This document shows positions 16,358-25,937 of a DNA stretch of 64,000 bases, piece after piece. The first letter of the stretch is position 1. Each line of letters begins with the position of its first letter. The notes beneath the pieces were generated by a model. The model worked only from the letters and a program-made list of their open reading frames with translations. It did no database searches and was not told where the DNA came from. Made by a program: the position numbers and the translations under genes. Source of the DNA: Actinomadura rayongensis (GTDB lineage: Bacteria; Actinomycetota; Actinomycetes; Streptosporangiales; Streptosporangiaceae); contig NZ_WUTW01000005.1 in the NCBI RefSeq assembly GCF_009831215.1, positions 186,001 to 250,000 of the forward strand, in the 5' to 3' direction.

Positions 16358-18754
16358 TCAGCGGCCGACGACGTTCAGGTTGATCGTGTTGCCGTCACCG
16401 GCGGTGAACGCCGACAGCAGCGGCTCCAGACCGTCGCAGTTCTCCAGCTCGTCCAGCTTGTACGTGCCGCTGATCTTGCTGCCCTTCACCGGGTCGAACG
16501 CGCCCGGCGACTCCAGGTGCAGCGCCGACGGCGTCCGGGTGGTGCACTTCTCGCCGCCGGCCAGCGGGATCCCGAAGAAGCTGAGGCTCGGCACGCCGAC
16601 CTTGACGTTGACGTCGGCGACGAGCTTGCCGTCCATCGTGCCGGTCACCTTGCCCTGCGGCGTCATGACGAGACCGGCCCGCACCGGGAGGAAGCCGAGG
16701 ATCCGGAAGTCGCCCGTGGTCGGGTTGAGGGTCAGGTCCCCGGTGTACTTCTTGGTGGCGCCGTCGACGGAGGCGATGAGCCCGCCGGTCAGCGGGGCGG
16801 AGCCGTTCGGGGCCTTGAGGAAGGTGGAGCCGCTGACCTTGAAGGCGTACTCGCCGCCCTCGCCGCCGGTGCTCTCCTTGCCGGTGTGGAACTTGACCGG
16901 CGTGCTGGCGCCGGACAGGTTGCCCGCCTTGTCCTTGGCCTTCACGGTGACGGTGTAGTCGGTGTCCGGCGTGAGGCCGTTCAGCGTCGCGCTGTTGGTG
17001 GTGACGTCGGCGACCTTCTTGCCCGACGAGTCGTACACCTCATAGCCGGTGACGGCCACGTTGTCCGTCGACTTCTCCCAGGTCAGCGACACGCTCGTGG
17101 GCGCGGGCGTGGCCACCACGTTCGCGGGGGCGCTCGGCGCGACCGTGTCCGCGGCGGGGCCCGTCGTGACCTTGACCGCGGCGCTGGCGGCGGAGACGTT
17201 GCCCGCCTTGTCCTTGGCCTTCACCGTGTAGGTGTACTCCGTCCCGGGGGTCAGGCCGGTGACGGTCGTCTTGGGGTCGGTGACGTCGGCGATCTTCTTG
17301 CCAGCCTGGTCGTAGACCTCGTAGCCCGCGACGCCGGAGCCCGCCGAGCCGTCGGCGTTCTTCGGGTCCGCCGACGGGTCCCAGCTCAGGTCGACCGACT
17401 TGCCGTCCGACGAGCCGACCGCCTTCAGGTTCACCGGAACGCCCGGCGCCGTGGTGTCGGTGGCGCCGCCGCCGCCCGTGGTGACCTTGACCGCCGCGCT
17501 GGCGGCGGAGACGTTGCCGGCCTTGTCCTTGGCCTTCACCGTGAAGGAGTAGCTGCCGCCCGGCGTCAGGCCGGTGACGGTCGCCTTGGCGGTGGTGACG
17601 TCCGCGACCTTCTTGCCGGCCTGGTCGTACACCTCGTAGCCCGCGACGCCCGAGCCCGCCGAACCGTCGGCGTTCTTCGGGTCCGCCGACGCGTCCCAGG
17701 TCAGCTCGACGGACTTGCCGTCCGCCGAACCGGCCGCCTTGACGTTCGCCGGAACCGACGGCGCCGTCGTGTCGTCCGTCCCGCCGCCACCGGCCGTGGT
17801 GACCTTCACGGCCGCGCTCGCGGCGGAGACGTTGCCGGCCTTGTCCTTGGCCTTCACCGTGAAGGCGTATTCCGTTCCGGGGGTCAGGCCGCTGACGGTC
17901 GCCTTGGGGTCGGTGACGTCGGCGACCTTCTTGCCCGCCTTGTCGAAGACCTGGTAACCGGCGACGCCCGAGCCCGCCGACCCGTCGGAGTCCTTCGGGT
18001 CCGTCGACGGGTCCCAGGTGAGGCTCACCGACTTGCCATCGGCCGCGCTGGCCGCCTTCACGTTCGCCGGGACCGTCGGCGCGGTCGTGTCGGCCACGCC
18101 GCCGTCCGCGGGTCCATACGTGATGGTGGCGAGCTGGTTGTTCTGACCCGTGTCCTGCGTGCAGACGACGTGGTCGAGCGTGGTCCCGTCCGGCTGCGTG
18201 CCGAGGTCGATCGTGTAGCCGTCGGCGTCGACCGCGACGACCTTCAGCCACAGGTCGTTGACGAAGACCTGGGACTTGTCGCCCTCCTTGGCCTTGATGG
18301 TGACCGACGGCGTCATCCCGTGCGCGTTGACGTCGAACGCCTGCTGCTTCTCGGGAATCGCGGTCTTGTCGAACACCAGCTCCGGGTGGATCACCGTGTC
18401 GGCCAGCCCGGGCGTCTTGATCGTCGCCGTCGCCGTCGCGCTGCCCTCGATGGACGCCGCGCCGATCAGGTCGAGGCCCGACATCGTCTTGGCGTCGAGG
18501 TGCGCGACCGCCTTCACCGGGAACGACGCGGACGGCTTGCCCGGCGTCTGCACCTCGGGAATGGACGCGGTGATGTCGATCGTGAGCGCCTGCTTGTGGA
18601 TGATCGGGTACGCGCAGGTGTACTTCAGGCTCAGCGGCCAGTCCTTCGCCGCCGCCGGACCGGCCAGGCCGGTGGTCAGCGCGGCGACCACGGCGCCGAC
18701 GGCGGTCGCCGCCACGGCGGGCCTGGTCCACCCGAACTTCTTCTTGGCGTTCAC
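16358..18754 (-). CDS. secreted DUF6801 - fibronectin III protein (798 aa)
   Basis: Starts at GTG 18754 behind AGAGGTA. A signal peptide (residues 1-36, cleavage near AAA) is followed by an N-terminal beta module (about 40-215) with LKYTCAYPII, the signature shared by five proteins here and recalled as DUF6801. Four fibronectin III repeats follow (about 224-610); the first three are nearly identical and linked by Gly/Thr-rich stretches. A C-terminal module (about 620-798) has FRILGFLPV, SFFGIPLAGGEKC and a GNTINL end shared with the other family members. No LPXTG, membrane helix or GW motif, so it is probably free or loosely wall-bound. Role unknown; adhesion or surface-layer work is plausible. 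Confidence 0.8.
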   Translation of the reverse strand: MNAKKKFGWTRPAVAATAVGAVVAALTTGLAGPAAAKDWPLSLKYTCAYPIIHKQALTIDITASIPEVQTPGKPSASFPVKAVAHLDAKTMSGLDLIGAASIEGSATATATIKTPGLADTVIHPELVFDKTAIPEKQQAFDVNAHGMTPSVTIKAKEGDKSQVFVNDLWLKVVAVDADGYTIDLGTQPDGTTLDHVVCTQDTGQNNQLATITYGPADGGVADTTAPTVPANVKAASAADGKSVSLTWDPSTDPKDSDGSAGSGVAGYQVFDKAGKKVADVTDPKATVSGLTPGTEYAFTVKAKDKAGNVSAASAAVKVTTAGGGGTDDTTAPSVPANVKAAGSADGKSVELTWDASADPKNADGSAGSGVAGYEVYDQAGKKVADVTTAKATVTGLTPGGSYSFTVKAKDKAGNVSAASAAVKVTTGGGGATDTTAPGVPVNLKAVGSSDGKSVDLSWDPSADPKNADGSAGSGVAGYEVYDQAGKKIADVTDPKTTVTGLTPGTEYTYTVKAKDKAGNVSAASAAVKVTTGPAADTVAPSAPANVVATPAPTSVSLTWEKSTDNVAVTGYEVYDSSGKKVADVTTNSATLNGLTPDTDYTVTVKAKDKAGNLSGASTPVKFHTGKESTGGEGGEYAFKVSGSTFLKAPNGSAPLTGGLIASVDGATKKYTGDLTLNPTTGDFRILGFLPVRAGLVMTPQGKVTGTMDGKLVADVNVKVGVPSLSFFGIPLAGGEKCTTRTPSALHLESPGAFDPVKGSKISGTYKLDELENCDGLEPLLSAFTAGDGNTINLNVVGR
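17181..18130 (-). repeat. three tandem ~316-bp DNA repeats encoding FN3 domains
   Basis: The block beginning GCGCTGGCGGCGGAGACG recurs at 17181, 17496 and 17814, i.e. with 315-318-base spacing, and the copies are nearly identical over most of their length. They encode FN3 repeats 1-3. A fourth FN3 domain is diverged. Recent duplication or recombinational homogenisation is likely, and repeat number may vary among strains. Confidence 0.75.
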
Positions 18755-19356
18755 TCGCTACCTCTTGCGTTCCACTGAAAGGGCTGGCGTCTCGACTGCC
18801 GCGGGGACGCGTCACAGAAAGGGGCCGGGCCGCCCGTCGTACCGGGGCCATCAGGGGCTTCGACGGGCGCAAACTACCGGGGGGCGGGACGCGCCGTCCA
18901 TACGTTGATCGGAGTCTCGCGAAAGTTGATAAGCGGCGGGTGACGTGCGCCACTCGGTCAGCAGGGTAACGAACCGGTACGGTCCCGAATACCCCTCCGG
19001 CCCGGGCGCGGGCCGATTTGAAGGCAACGCAGTGTTCTCCCGGGGAAACTCGTCATCAGGTGAGTACTCGCCCGCCGCGCAGGACGCCCGGCCACTTTCT
19101 TGTCACCAGACGCGCGTTCGGGTCCCCGGATTGTTCACCTGGCATAAGGACCGCCCGCGGGCGCGCGGGTTAGCGTCGACGTGTCCTGGATCACGGCAGG
19201 CACGGCGCGCAGGGGTCCCCGCTCGGTGCGTCCCACCCCCCGCCGTGGTCCCTGCACAACGGCCGGCGGATCCGTCAGGCCCGAGGACGGTGCGGCCCCG
19301 CACCGAGACGACCTCGGCCCGAAACGGCGAGCGCCGGCTCTGGAGGTGTGTCCCTC
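18755..19356. other. 602-base divergent intergenic region
   Basis: Lies between the DUF6801-FN3 gene and the third PucR gene. No supported gene. It contains a TTGTCAC motif at 19100-19106 that recurs upstream of other surface genes, and several GC-poor patches (around 18915-18990). Both promoters must lie here; none is defined with confidence. Confidence 0.4.
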
Positions 19357-20757
19357 ATGACCCGAACCCTCGACCCGGGCGCCGTCGCGACTCCCGGCGG
19401 CGCCGTTCCCGGCGGCGCCGCGACGCCGCCGGTGTCGCCGCTGCCCCGGCGGCTCGCGCAGCTCATGCGGCCCGAGCTGCCGAGCCTGTGCGAGGAGATC
19501 GTCGCGGAGATCCGCAGGGCGATCCCCGAGTACGCGCGCGCCGGCGACGGCCCGTACGACCGCGCGTACGACCAGGTGCTGCACGACAGCGTGCGGCAGA
19601 GCCTCACGGCGTTCGCCGACCGCATCGGCGGGACCGCCGGTGGATCGTCCCACCGCGAGGCCGCGCGGCGGCTCGGCGAGTACGAGGCGATGGAGGGCCG
19701 GAGCCTGGACTCCCTCCAGGCGGCCTACCGCATCGGCGGGCAGGTGGCGTGGCGGCGCGTCATGAAGGTGGCGCCGCGCTACGACATCTCGTCCGCGGTC
19801 ATGTCGCGGCTGGCCGACGCGCTGTTCTCGTTCATGGACGAGCTGGCCGCGCTGTCGCTGGAGGGGTTCCTCGCGGCGCGGGCGCACCCGGTGGCCGCGC
19901 TGGACGAGCGCCGCCGCCGTCTGCTGCGCGTGCTGCTGGACGGCGCCGCCGGTCCGGGCCCCGCGCTGATGGAGATGGCCGAGTCCGCGGGGTGGACCGT
20001 ACCGGAGCAGGTCACGCTGGTGGCGCTGCGTCCGGGACCGGGCCAGGTCCGGAGCGTGCTGGACGACGACCTGCTCGTCGACCTGGACGACGCCGAGCCG
20101 CACCTGCTGTTCCCCGGCCCGCCCACGCCCGAGCGCGCCGCGATGCTGACGGCGGCGTTCCCCGGCCGGGGCATCGCGATCGGCACGGCGGTGCCGATGG
20201 CGCGCGCGGCGGACTCGCTGCGCTGGGCGCGGCAGGCGCTGCACCTGGCCGAAGAGGGCGTGCTGACGGTGGACGGCCCGGTCATCCGCTGCGACGACCA
20301 CCTGGTCACGCTGTGGCTGATGGCGGACCCGGCGCTGCTGGAGCAGCTCGCCCACCAGGTCCTCGGCGTGCTGCCCGCGATGACGCCGGGCCAGCAGGAC
20401 CGGCTCACCGAGACGCTGCGGACGTGGCTCGTCACGCGCGGCACGGCCGCCGAGATCGCGGCGCAGCTGCACATCCACCCGCAGACCGTCCGGTACCGCA
20501 TGCGCAAGATCGAGCAGACGCTCGGCCCGGAGCTGGCCGACCCCGACGCCCGGTTCGGCATCGAGGCCGTGCTGCGAGCGATGGAGCTGCGCGAGCGGGC
20601 GCGCAAGACGCCGACGCGCGGCGGCGCGCCGGGCGCGTCGCGGGGCACCGGCCGGGCGGTTCCGCCGGCCGCGCTGCCGACGGCGCGGGCGCGCCGGGGC
20701 GGACCGACCGTCCCGCACGCCGTCTCGACGCCGCGCGTGCCGCGCCGACGGGGATGA
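19357..20757 (+). CDS. PucR-type transcriptional regulator (third copy)
   Basis: 466 residues from ATG at 19357, with GGAGG 10 bases upstream; GTG at 19348 is less likely. It has the N-terminal helical region (RPELPSLCEEIVAEIR), the central domain with RRRLLRVLLDG, and a PucR HTH (ATAAEIAAQLHIHPQTVRY-like, about residues 365-400), followed by a 60-residue Arg/Pro-rich tail. It is more distant from the other two copies than they are from each other. It is divergent from the DUF6801-FN3 gene and could control it. Confidence 0.85.
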   Translation: MTRTLDPGAVATPGGAVPGGAATPPVSPLPRRLAQLMRPELPSLCEEIVAEIRRAIPEYARAGDGPYDRAYDQVLHDSVRQSLTAFADRIGGTAGGSSHREAARRLGEYEAMEGRSLDSLQAAYRIGGQVAWRRVMKVAPRYDISSAVMSRLADALFSFMDELAALSLEGFLAARAHPVAALDERRRRLLRVLLDGAAGPGPALMEMAESAGWTVPEQVTLVALRPGPGQVRSVLDDDLLVDLDDAEPHLLFPGPPTPERAAMLTAAFPGRGIAIGTAVPMARAADSLRWARQALHLAEEGVLTVDGPVIRCDDHLVTLWLMADPALLEQLAHQVLGVLPAMTPGQQDRLTETLRTWLVTRGTAAEIAAQLHIHPQTVRYRMRKIEQTLGPELADPDARFGIEAVLRAMELRERARKTPTRGGAPGASRGTGRAVPPAALPTARARRGGPTVPHAVSTPRVPRRRG

Positions 20758-20758
20758 G

Positions 20759-20787
20759 GTCCCCGGCCCGTCGACCGGGCCGGGGAC
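20759..20787 (+). terminator. hairpin terminator after the third PucR gene
   Basis: Perfect 12-bp arms GTCCCCGGCCCG (20759-20770) and complement (20776-20787), 5-base loop, right after the stop codon. Confidence 0.75.
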
Positions 20788-20846
20788 GGACCGCGCGATC
20801 GCGGCGCTCGGGGGCGCCGCGACGGGAGCGGTACGCTGTAAAGGCG

Positions 20847-21446
20847 ATGGAGACGACCACGGCAGCGCCTCCCGGGCTGCGGGAACGGAAGAAGGCGGCG
20901 ACGCGGCGGGCCCTGCACGAGGCCGCCGTCCGCCTGACGGCCGAGCACGGGCTCGACCAGGTCACGGTCGAGGCCATCGCCGACGCCGCCGGCGTCTCGC
21001 GCCGCACGTTCTCCAACTACTTCGAGAACAAAGAGGACGCCCTTCTCTACGGGCACATCGAGTGGCGCTGCCGGCTGAGCGACCGGTTCGCCGCCCGTCC
21101 GGACGGGGAGCCCGCCTGGACCGCGCTGCGCACGGCCGCGCACGAGGTCTTCGCCGACTTCTCGCTGCATCCGGGCCTGCTGCGGCAGATCCAGCTCGCG
21201 CACTGCAACCCGTCCCTGAACCAGGGGCAGGTGGCGCGGTTCGCGGAACTGGAGCTGGAGCTGGCGGCGCTGATCGCGGCGCGCGACGGCCTGCCCGCCG
21301 ACGGGATCCGCGCGCGGGTGCTGGCGGCGGCGTTCCTGACGGCCGTGCGGGTGGGCGCGCAGCGCTGGGCCGACGAGCATCCGGGACGGTCGCTGATCGC
21401 GCTGGTGAACGAGGCGCTGGACGAGGTCGGACGCCCGTTCGTCTGA
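20847..21446 (+). CDS. TetR family transcriptional regulator
   Basis: 199 residues from ATG at 20847; GTG/ATG options just upstream would add only a few residues. N-terminal HTH: RRALHEAAVRL, VEAIADAAGVSRRTFSNYF, NKEDALL. The ligand domain has no diagnostic motif. It belongs to the MftR/AcrR-like group found throughout actinobacteria. No divergent target gene is adjacent; the next gene encodes a repetitive membrane protein 52 bases downstream on the same strand. Confidence 0.85.
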   Translation: METTTAAPPGLRERKKAATRRALHEAAVRLTAEHGLDQVTVEAIADAAGVSRRTFSNYFENKEDALLYGHIEWRCRLSDRFAARPDGEPAWTALRTAAHEVFADFSLHPGLLRQIQLAHCNPSLNQGQVARFAELELELAALIAARDGLPADGIRARVLAAAFLTAVRVGAQRWADEHPGRSLIALVNEALDEVGRPFV

Positions 21447-21498
21447 GTGCGCCCGTTTTTGTGGTGAAATCGGGGTCTCGGCGTTCCAAGGATGGCCT

Positions 21499-22275
21499 GT
21501 GACCCCTCTTCCCCCCGGCAAGGGACGGCCGGAGCCGCCGCCCGTCGCGGCGTGGATCCGCGTGCCCGCGCTCGTCATCGTCCTGCCGTTCCGGCTGCTC
21601 TGGGAGCTGGTCGTCCTCGTCGCGCGGGGCGTCGGGTGGACGGTGAACACGCTGGTCGTGCGTCCGCTCGCCTGGCTCGGCCGGACGCTCTGGCGTTATC
21701 TCCTGGTGCCGCTCGCGCGCGTCCTGTGGTGGCCCGTCGCGATGTTCGGGCGGTACGTGCTGCGGCCGATCGGCCTGGGCCTGGCGCTGCTGATGCAGTA
21801 CGTCCTCGTCCTGCCGCTGATGCTGCTCTATAAGTACGTGCTGCGACCGATCGGGCTCGCGTGCGCGTGGCTGTGGTTCGCCGCCGGACGGGCGCTGCGC
21901 GTGCTGATCGTCGTGCCGTGCGTCTGGATATATAGGTACGTGCTGCGTCCGCTGGGGCACGCGATCCTGTGGACGCTCCGGATCCTCGTCGTCGTCCCGC
22001 TCGTCTGGGCCTACCGGTGGCTCCTCACGCCGCTCGGGCACGCGCTCCGCTGGTCGTGGTTCGCGACGGGCCGCGTCCTCTTCTATCTGCTGGTCGTGCC
22101 GTGCCGCGCGGTGTACCGGTACGTGCTGACGCCGCTCGGGCACGCCGTCCGCGCGACGTGGCGGACGTGCGTCATCGCGCCCGCCCGCTGGATCCGCGCG
22201 ACGTTCGTGGACCCGATCCGGGCGGCCGGACGCGATGTCCGGGAGCTGATTCGCCGGGCGTTCCGTCCGGGCTGA
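21499..22275 (+). CDS. internally repetitive membrane protein
   Basis: 258 residues from GTG at 21499. About five to six copies of a ~33-residue unit: a hydrophobic stretch (LIVVPCVWI, LVVVPLVWA, LLVVPCRAV) followed by an aromatic-basic signature YRYVLRPLGHA (variants YKYVLRPIGLA, YRWLLTPLGHA, YRYVLTPLGHA), then a Trp-rich helix (WLWFAAGRALR, WSWFATGRVLF). The pattern suggests repeated membrane-inserted or interfacial helices with Arg/Tyr caps. No family is recognised. It ends 14 bases before pyrD and may be co-transcribed with it. Confidence 0.7.
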   Translation: MTPLPPGKGRPEPPPVAAWIRVPALVIVLPFRLLWELVVLVARGVGWTVNTLVVRPLAWLGRTLWRYLLVPLARVLWWPVAMFGRYVLRPIGLGLALLMQYVLVLPLMLLYKYVLRPIGLACAWLWFAAGRALRVLIVVPCVWIYRYVLRPLGHAILWTLRILVVVPLVWAYRWLLTPLGHALRWSWFATGRVLFYLLVVPCRAVYRYVLTPLGHAVRATWRTCVIAPARWIRATFVDPIRAAGRDVRELIRRAFRPG

Positions 22276-22289
22276 GATAATCGGACGCG

Positions 22290-23360
22290 ATGTATCGACT
22301 TCTGTACGCACTGGTCATCAGCCGTGTCCCCGCCGAGACGGCCCATCACTGGACGATGTCGGGGCTGAAAGCCGTCCAGGCCGTCCCGGGCGGGACGGCG
22401 CTGCTGCGCCGCCTGCTCGCGCCGCGCGACCCCGCGCTGCGCGTGCGCGCCCTCGGCCTGGACTTCCCCGGCCCGCTCGGGCTCGCCGCCGGGTTCGACA
22501 AGGACGCCGTCGCCTACGACGCGCTCGGCGCGTTCGGGTTCGCGCACGTCGAGGTCGGGACGCTCACCGGCGCCGCCCAGCCCGGCAACCCCAAGCCGCG
22601 CCTGTTCCGGCTCACCGCCGACCGCGCGGTGATCAACCGGATGGGGTTCAACAACCGGGGGTCGATCGACGCGGCGCGGCGGCTGCTGCGGCGCCGTCCG
22701 CCGACGATCGTGGGCGTCAACATCGGGAAGACCAAGGTCGTCCCGGAGGAGCGGGCCGCCGCGGACTACGTCGCGAGCGCCGGACGCCTCGCCCCGCACG
22801 CCGACTACCTCGTCGTGAACGTCAGCTCGCCGAACACGCCGGGGCTGCGGAACTTGCAGGCCGTCGAGCACCTGCGTCCGCTGCTGGCCGCCGTCCGCGC
22901 CGCCGCCGACCAGGTCACCGACCGGCACGTCCCGCTGCTGGTGAAGATCGCGCCCGACCTCGCCGACGCGGACGTGGACGCCGTCGCCGACCTCGCGCTC
23001 GACCTCGGCCTGGACGGGATCATCGCCACCAACACGACGATCTCCCGGACCGGGCTGCGCTCGTCCGCCGACCTCGTCAAGGAGACCGGCGGCCTGTCGG
23101 GCGCGCCGCTGAAGGAGCGGTCGGTCGAGGTGCTGCGGCGCCTGCGCGACCGGACGGGCGGACGCCTCACGCTCATCTCCGTCGGCGGCGTCGAGACGGC
23201 CGACGACGTGTGGGAGCGCGTCCGGGCGGGCGCGACGCTCGTCCAGGGCTACACCGGGATGATCTACGGCGGGCCGCTGTGGGCGCACCGCGTCCACCGC
23301 GACCTGTCCCGGCGGCTGCGCGCGAGCGCCTTCGCGTCGCTGGCGGACGCCCGGCGCTGA
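22290..23360 (+). CDS. pyrD: quinone-dependent dihydroorotate dehydrogenase (class 2)
   Basis: 356 residues, typical length. Catalyses dihydroorotate to orotate in pyrimidine synthesis, passing electrons to membrane quinones. Visible signatures: [16 protein letters not shown], the catalytic-Ser motif [10 protein letters not shown] of class 2 enzymes, substrate/FMN residues in TNTTISR, and the phosphate-binding ISVGGVET. The N-terminal helices [11 protein letters not shown] and AETAHHWTM are the membrane-associating quinone tunnel. Start ATG at 22290. Confidence 0.95.
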   Translation: MYRLLYALVISRVPAETAHHWTMSGLKAVQAVPGGTALLRRLLAPRDPALRVRALGLDFPGPLGLAAGFDKDAVAYDALGAFGFAHVEVGTLTGAAQPGNPKPRLFRLTADRAVINRMGFNNRGSIDAARRLLRRRPPTIVGVNIGKTKVVPEERAAADYVASAGRLAPHADYLVVNVSSPNTPGLRNLQAVEHLRPLLAAVRAAADQVTDRHVPLLVKIAPDLADADVDAVADLALDLGLDGIIATNTTISRTGLRSSADLVKETGGLSGAPLKERSVEVLRRLRDRTGGRLTLISVGGVETADDVWERVRAGATLVQGYTGMIYGGPLWAHRVHRDLSRRLRASAFASLADARR

Positions 23361-23412
23361 TCTTTGCCGCCCGGGGAGTGTGCGCGGACGCGCGCGGCGG
23401 CATCGCCTGTGT

Positions 23413-24636
23413 ATGGAGAAGCGCACGGCGGTCACGCGCGTCGGCCTGACGGTGGCCGCGGCGCTGCCCGCGCTCGTCCTGCGGCTGACCGGGACGCATC
23501 CGCCGCCGGTCGTCGCGACGCTCGTGTACGGGCTGGGCGTGCTGGCGGCGGCGGTCGTCCTGATGTGGGCGTCGGAGACCGCGCGGGCGGACATCTCGGG
23601 CGCCCTCGCGCTGGCGCTGCTCGCGTTGATCGCGGTGCTGCCCGAGTACGCCGTCGACCTTTATTACGCGTACGCGGCGGGGCATCGTCCCGAGTACACG
23701 GCGTACGCGGCGGCGAACATGACGGGCGCGAACCGGCTGCTCATCGGCGTCGGCTGGGCGGTCGTCGTGCTGGCGTTCGCGCTGGCCACCCGCCGCCGGG
23801 GCCGGGGCCGCCACGGGCGCTCGTCCGCCCGCCGCGACGTGACGCTGTACCCCGCGCACCGGATCGAGCTGGGCTATCTGTCGCTCGCGGCGGTGGTGGC
23901 GTTCGTGCCGCCGCTGGCCGACGAGATCGGCTGGTACGTGTCGATCCCGCTGCTGGCGATCTACGTGGCGTACATCCTGCGGATCGCGCGCGGCGGCCCG
24001 GACACCGCCGAGGAGCCGATGGGCGTCGCCGCCTACTTCACCGCCCTGCCCGCCGTGCCGCGCCGGTTGGCGACCTGCGGCGGGTTCGTGTTCGGCGCGG
24101 TGATCGTGTTCGCGTCCGCCGAACCGTTCGCCGAGGCGCTGGTCCACCTCGGCACGTCGGCGGGCATCGACCGGTTCCTGCTCGTGCAGTGGCTGGCGCC
24201 GCTGGCGTCCGAGGCGCCCGAACTGATCGTGGCGACCGTCTACGCGTGGCGGCTGCGCGACGCGGACGGCATCGGCGCGCTGCTGTCCAGCAAGGTCAAC
24301 CAGTGGACGCTGCTCATCGGCACCCTGCCGTTCGCCTACCGCGCGGGCGGCGGCGCCTGGTCGCTGCCGCTGGACGCGCGCCAGGCCGAGGAGGTCCTGC
24401 TCACGGCGGCGCAGACCGTCCTCGGCCTGGGCTTCCTGATCGACCTGGTGTTCCGCCGCTGGGAGGCCGCGGTCCTGTTCGTCCTGTTCGCGATCCAGTT
24501 CGCGATTCCGTCCGAGCAGGCCCGCCTGGTCCTGGCGGGCATCTATCTGGCGGCGGGATTCACCGTCCTCATCACCAAGCACCGGGCGCTGGCCGCCGCG
24601 ATGTCCACCGCGCTGCGCCCCCCGGCCAGCCGGTGA
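23413..24636 (+). CDS. Ca2+/cation antiporter (CaCA) family membrane protein
   Basis: 407 residues from ATG at 23413. About eleven hydrophobic helices in two halves; each half carries an alpha-repeat-like motif with acidic residues (AVLPEYAVDL in the first, APLASEAPELIVA in the second), as in sodium/calcium exchangers. Length and topology fit. It probably exchanges Ca2+ or another divalent cation for Na+ or H+. It follows pyrD by 52 bases and converges on the lipase gene. Confidence 0.8.
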   Translation: MEKRTAVTRVGLTVAAALPALVLRLTGTHPPPVVATLVYGLGVLAAAVVLMWASETARADISGALALALLALIAVLPEYAVDLYYAYAAGHRPEYTAYAAANMTGANRLLIGVGWAVVVLAFALATRRRGRGRHGRSSARRDVTLYPAHRIELGYLSLAAVVAFVPPLADEIGWYVSIPLLAIYVAYILRIARGGPDTAEEPMGVAAYFTALPAVPRRLATCGGFVFGAVIVFASAEPFAEALVHLGTSAGIDRFLLVQWLAPLASEAPELIVATVYAWRLRDADGIGALLSSKVNQWTLLIGTLPFAYRAGGGAWSLPLDARQAEEVLLTAAQTVLGLGFLIDLVFRRWEAAVLFVLFAIQFAIPSEQARLVLAGIYLAAGFTVLITKHRALAAAMSTALRPPASR

Positions 24637-24658
24637 GGGCCGGCCGGGAGGCCCGGCG

Positions 24659-25909
24659 TCAGCAGTTCGACGTCGCGGGCTTGCCGTCCAGCCGGTCCTG
24701 GAGGAAGGCGAGCGCGGACTCGTTGCCCCGGTAGACCAGCGTGATGTGGCTCAGGTCGTCGTAGGTCTTCCACGTCTCCTGCACGCCGAGCGCGCAGTAC
24801 TTGTCGTGGAGCCGGGACGCCTGGGAGAACGCCACGATCTCGTCCGCCTTCGAGTGGTACTGGAACACCGGCACCTTGATCGCGGTGCTGCCCAGCCGGT
24901 TCTCGACGGCCCGGCCGCTCCAGCTCGGGTCGCCGAGCGGGCTGCTGGTGAAGATGTCGTCGACGGTCAGCTTCTGGTAGTTCGTGATGAGTTCCAGCGT
25001 GCAGTCGTTCTGCGGCATGTTCTGGACGAGCGTGCGCCCCTTGTCGGTCAGCAGCTCGTCGAACGGCAGCTCGGGGTAGGCGTTCTTCAGCCCGATCAGG
25101 GCGTACAGCATGAACCCGAACATCGGGGAGCCGTCCAGGTTGAGCGCCACCGCGACGATGTCGCCGGGCACGCCGCCGCCGCTGACGCCGATCAGCTTCA
25201 GCTCGGGCGCGTACTCGGGCTGCTGCTGCGCCGCCCACATGACCGCGCCGCCGCCCTGCGAGTAGCCGTGGAACAGCACCTTGGCGTCCTTGGACAGCCC
25301 GGCCTCGGGCAGGCGCTGCGCGGCGCGCACGGCGTCGAGCACCGCGTGGCCGAGCGCCTTGCCGGTCATGTAGCTGGTCGTCGGGTCCTTGTGGTAGCCC
25401 TCGTAGTCGGGGACGGCCACCGCCCACTTGCGCTTCAGCAGCTCGTTGAGCATGGCCTGCTCGTAGAAGCTGCCGGAGTCGATCATCTTGGACGGGGCGC
25501 ACCGGAACGCGGGCCCGGACGTGCCGGGCGCGAACGCGACGATCGGCGCCTTCGCCGGGTCGACGCCCTTGGGCACGAGGACGGTCCCGGTCACGGCGTT
25601 GGGCTTCCCGTCGGCGGTCGTCGACAGGAACATGACCTCCCACGCGTTCGCCAGGGAACGCGCGGTCGGCGGACCGGCCTTCGACGGGCGCGCCCTGATG
25701 ACGTCGCCCGGCGCACCCGCGGGAAGCGGCGACGGCGGGGTGTAGAAGTCGTCGCCGGGCGGGGCGGCGTCGAAGGGCGCGCGGCCGGGCGCCGCGGACG
25801 CGGGGGCGCCGGGCGCGACGAACAGCGCGGCCACCATCAGCAGCGCGACGGCGAGCGCCGTCCGCCGTGCGCCGGCCCGCCGGACGCGGACGTTCGCGAA
25901 GATTCTCAT
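24659..25909 (-). CDS. secreted lipase (LIP family)
   Basis: 416 residues with a clear signal peptide (after an Arg-rich start, TALAVALLMVAALFVAPGAPASA). The nucleophile elbow is GYSQGGG, with acid and base candidates in SKADEIVAF and DLSHITL. The pattern matches secretory lipases (PF03583 as recalled), which hydrolyse triacylglycerols or related esters outside the cell. Cys pairs (CAPSK, NDCTLE, YCALG, TSNC) fit an exported, disulfide-bonded protein. It follows the DUF6801 gene by 28 bases and is probably in its operon. Confidence 0.85.
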   Translation of the reverse strand: MRIFANVRVRRAGARRTALAVALLMVAALFVAPGAPASAAPGRAPFDAAPPGDDFYTPPSPLPAGAPGDVIRARPSKAGPPTARSLANAWEVMFLSTTADGKPNAVTGTVLVPKGVDPAKAPIVAFAPGTSGPAFRCAPSKMIDSGSFYEQAMLNELLKRKWAVAVPDYEGYHKDPTTSYMTGKALGHAVLDAVRAAQRLPEAGLSKDAKVLFHGYSQGGGAVMWAAQQQPEYAPELKLIGVSGGGVPGDIVAVALNLDGSPMFGFMLYALIGLKNAYPELPFDELLTDKGRTLVQNMPQNDCTLELITNYQKLTVDDIFTSSPLGDPSWSGRAVENRLGSTAIKVPVFQYHSKADEIVAFSQASRLHDKYCALGVQETWKTYDDLSHITLVYRGNESALAFLQDRLDGKPATSNC

Positions 25910-25937
25910 GACTCTGCCGAATCCTTTGAGCGGGCCA

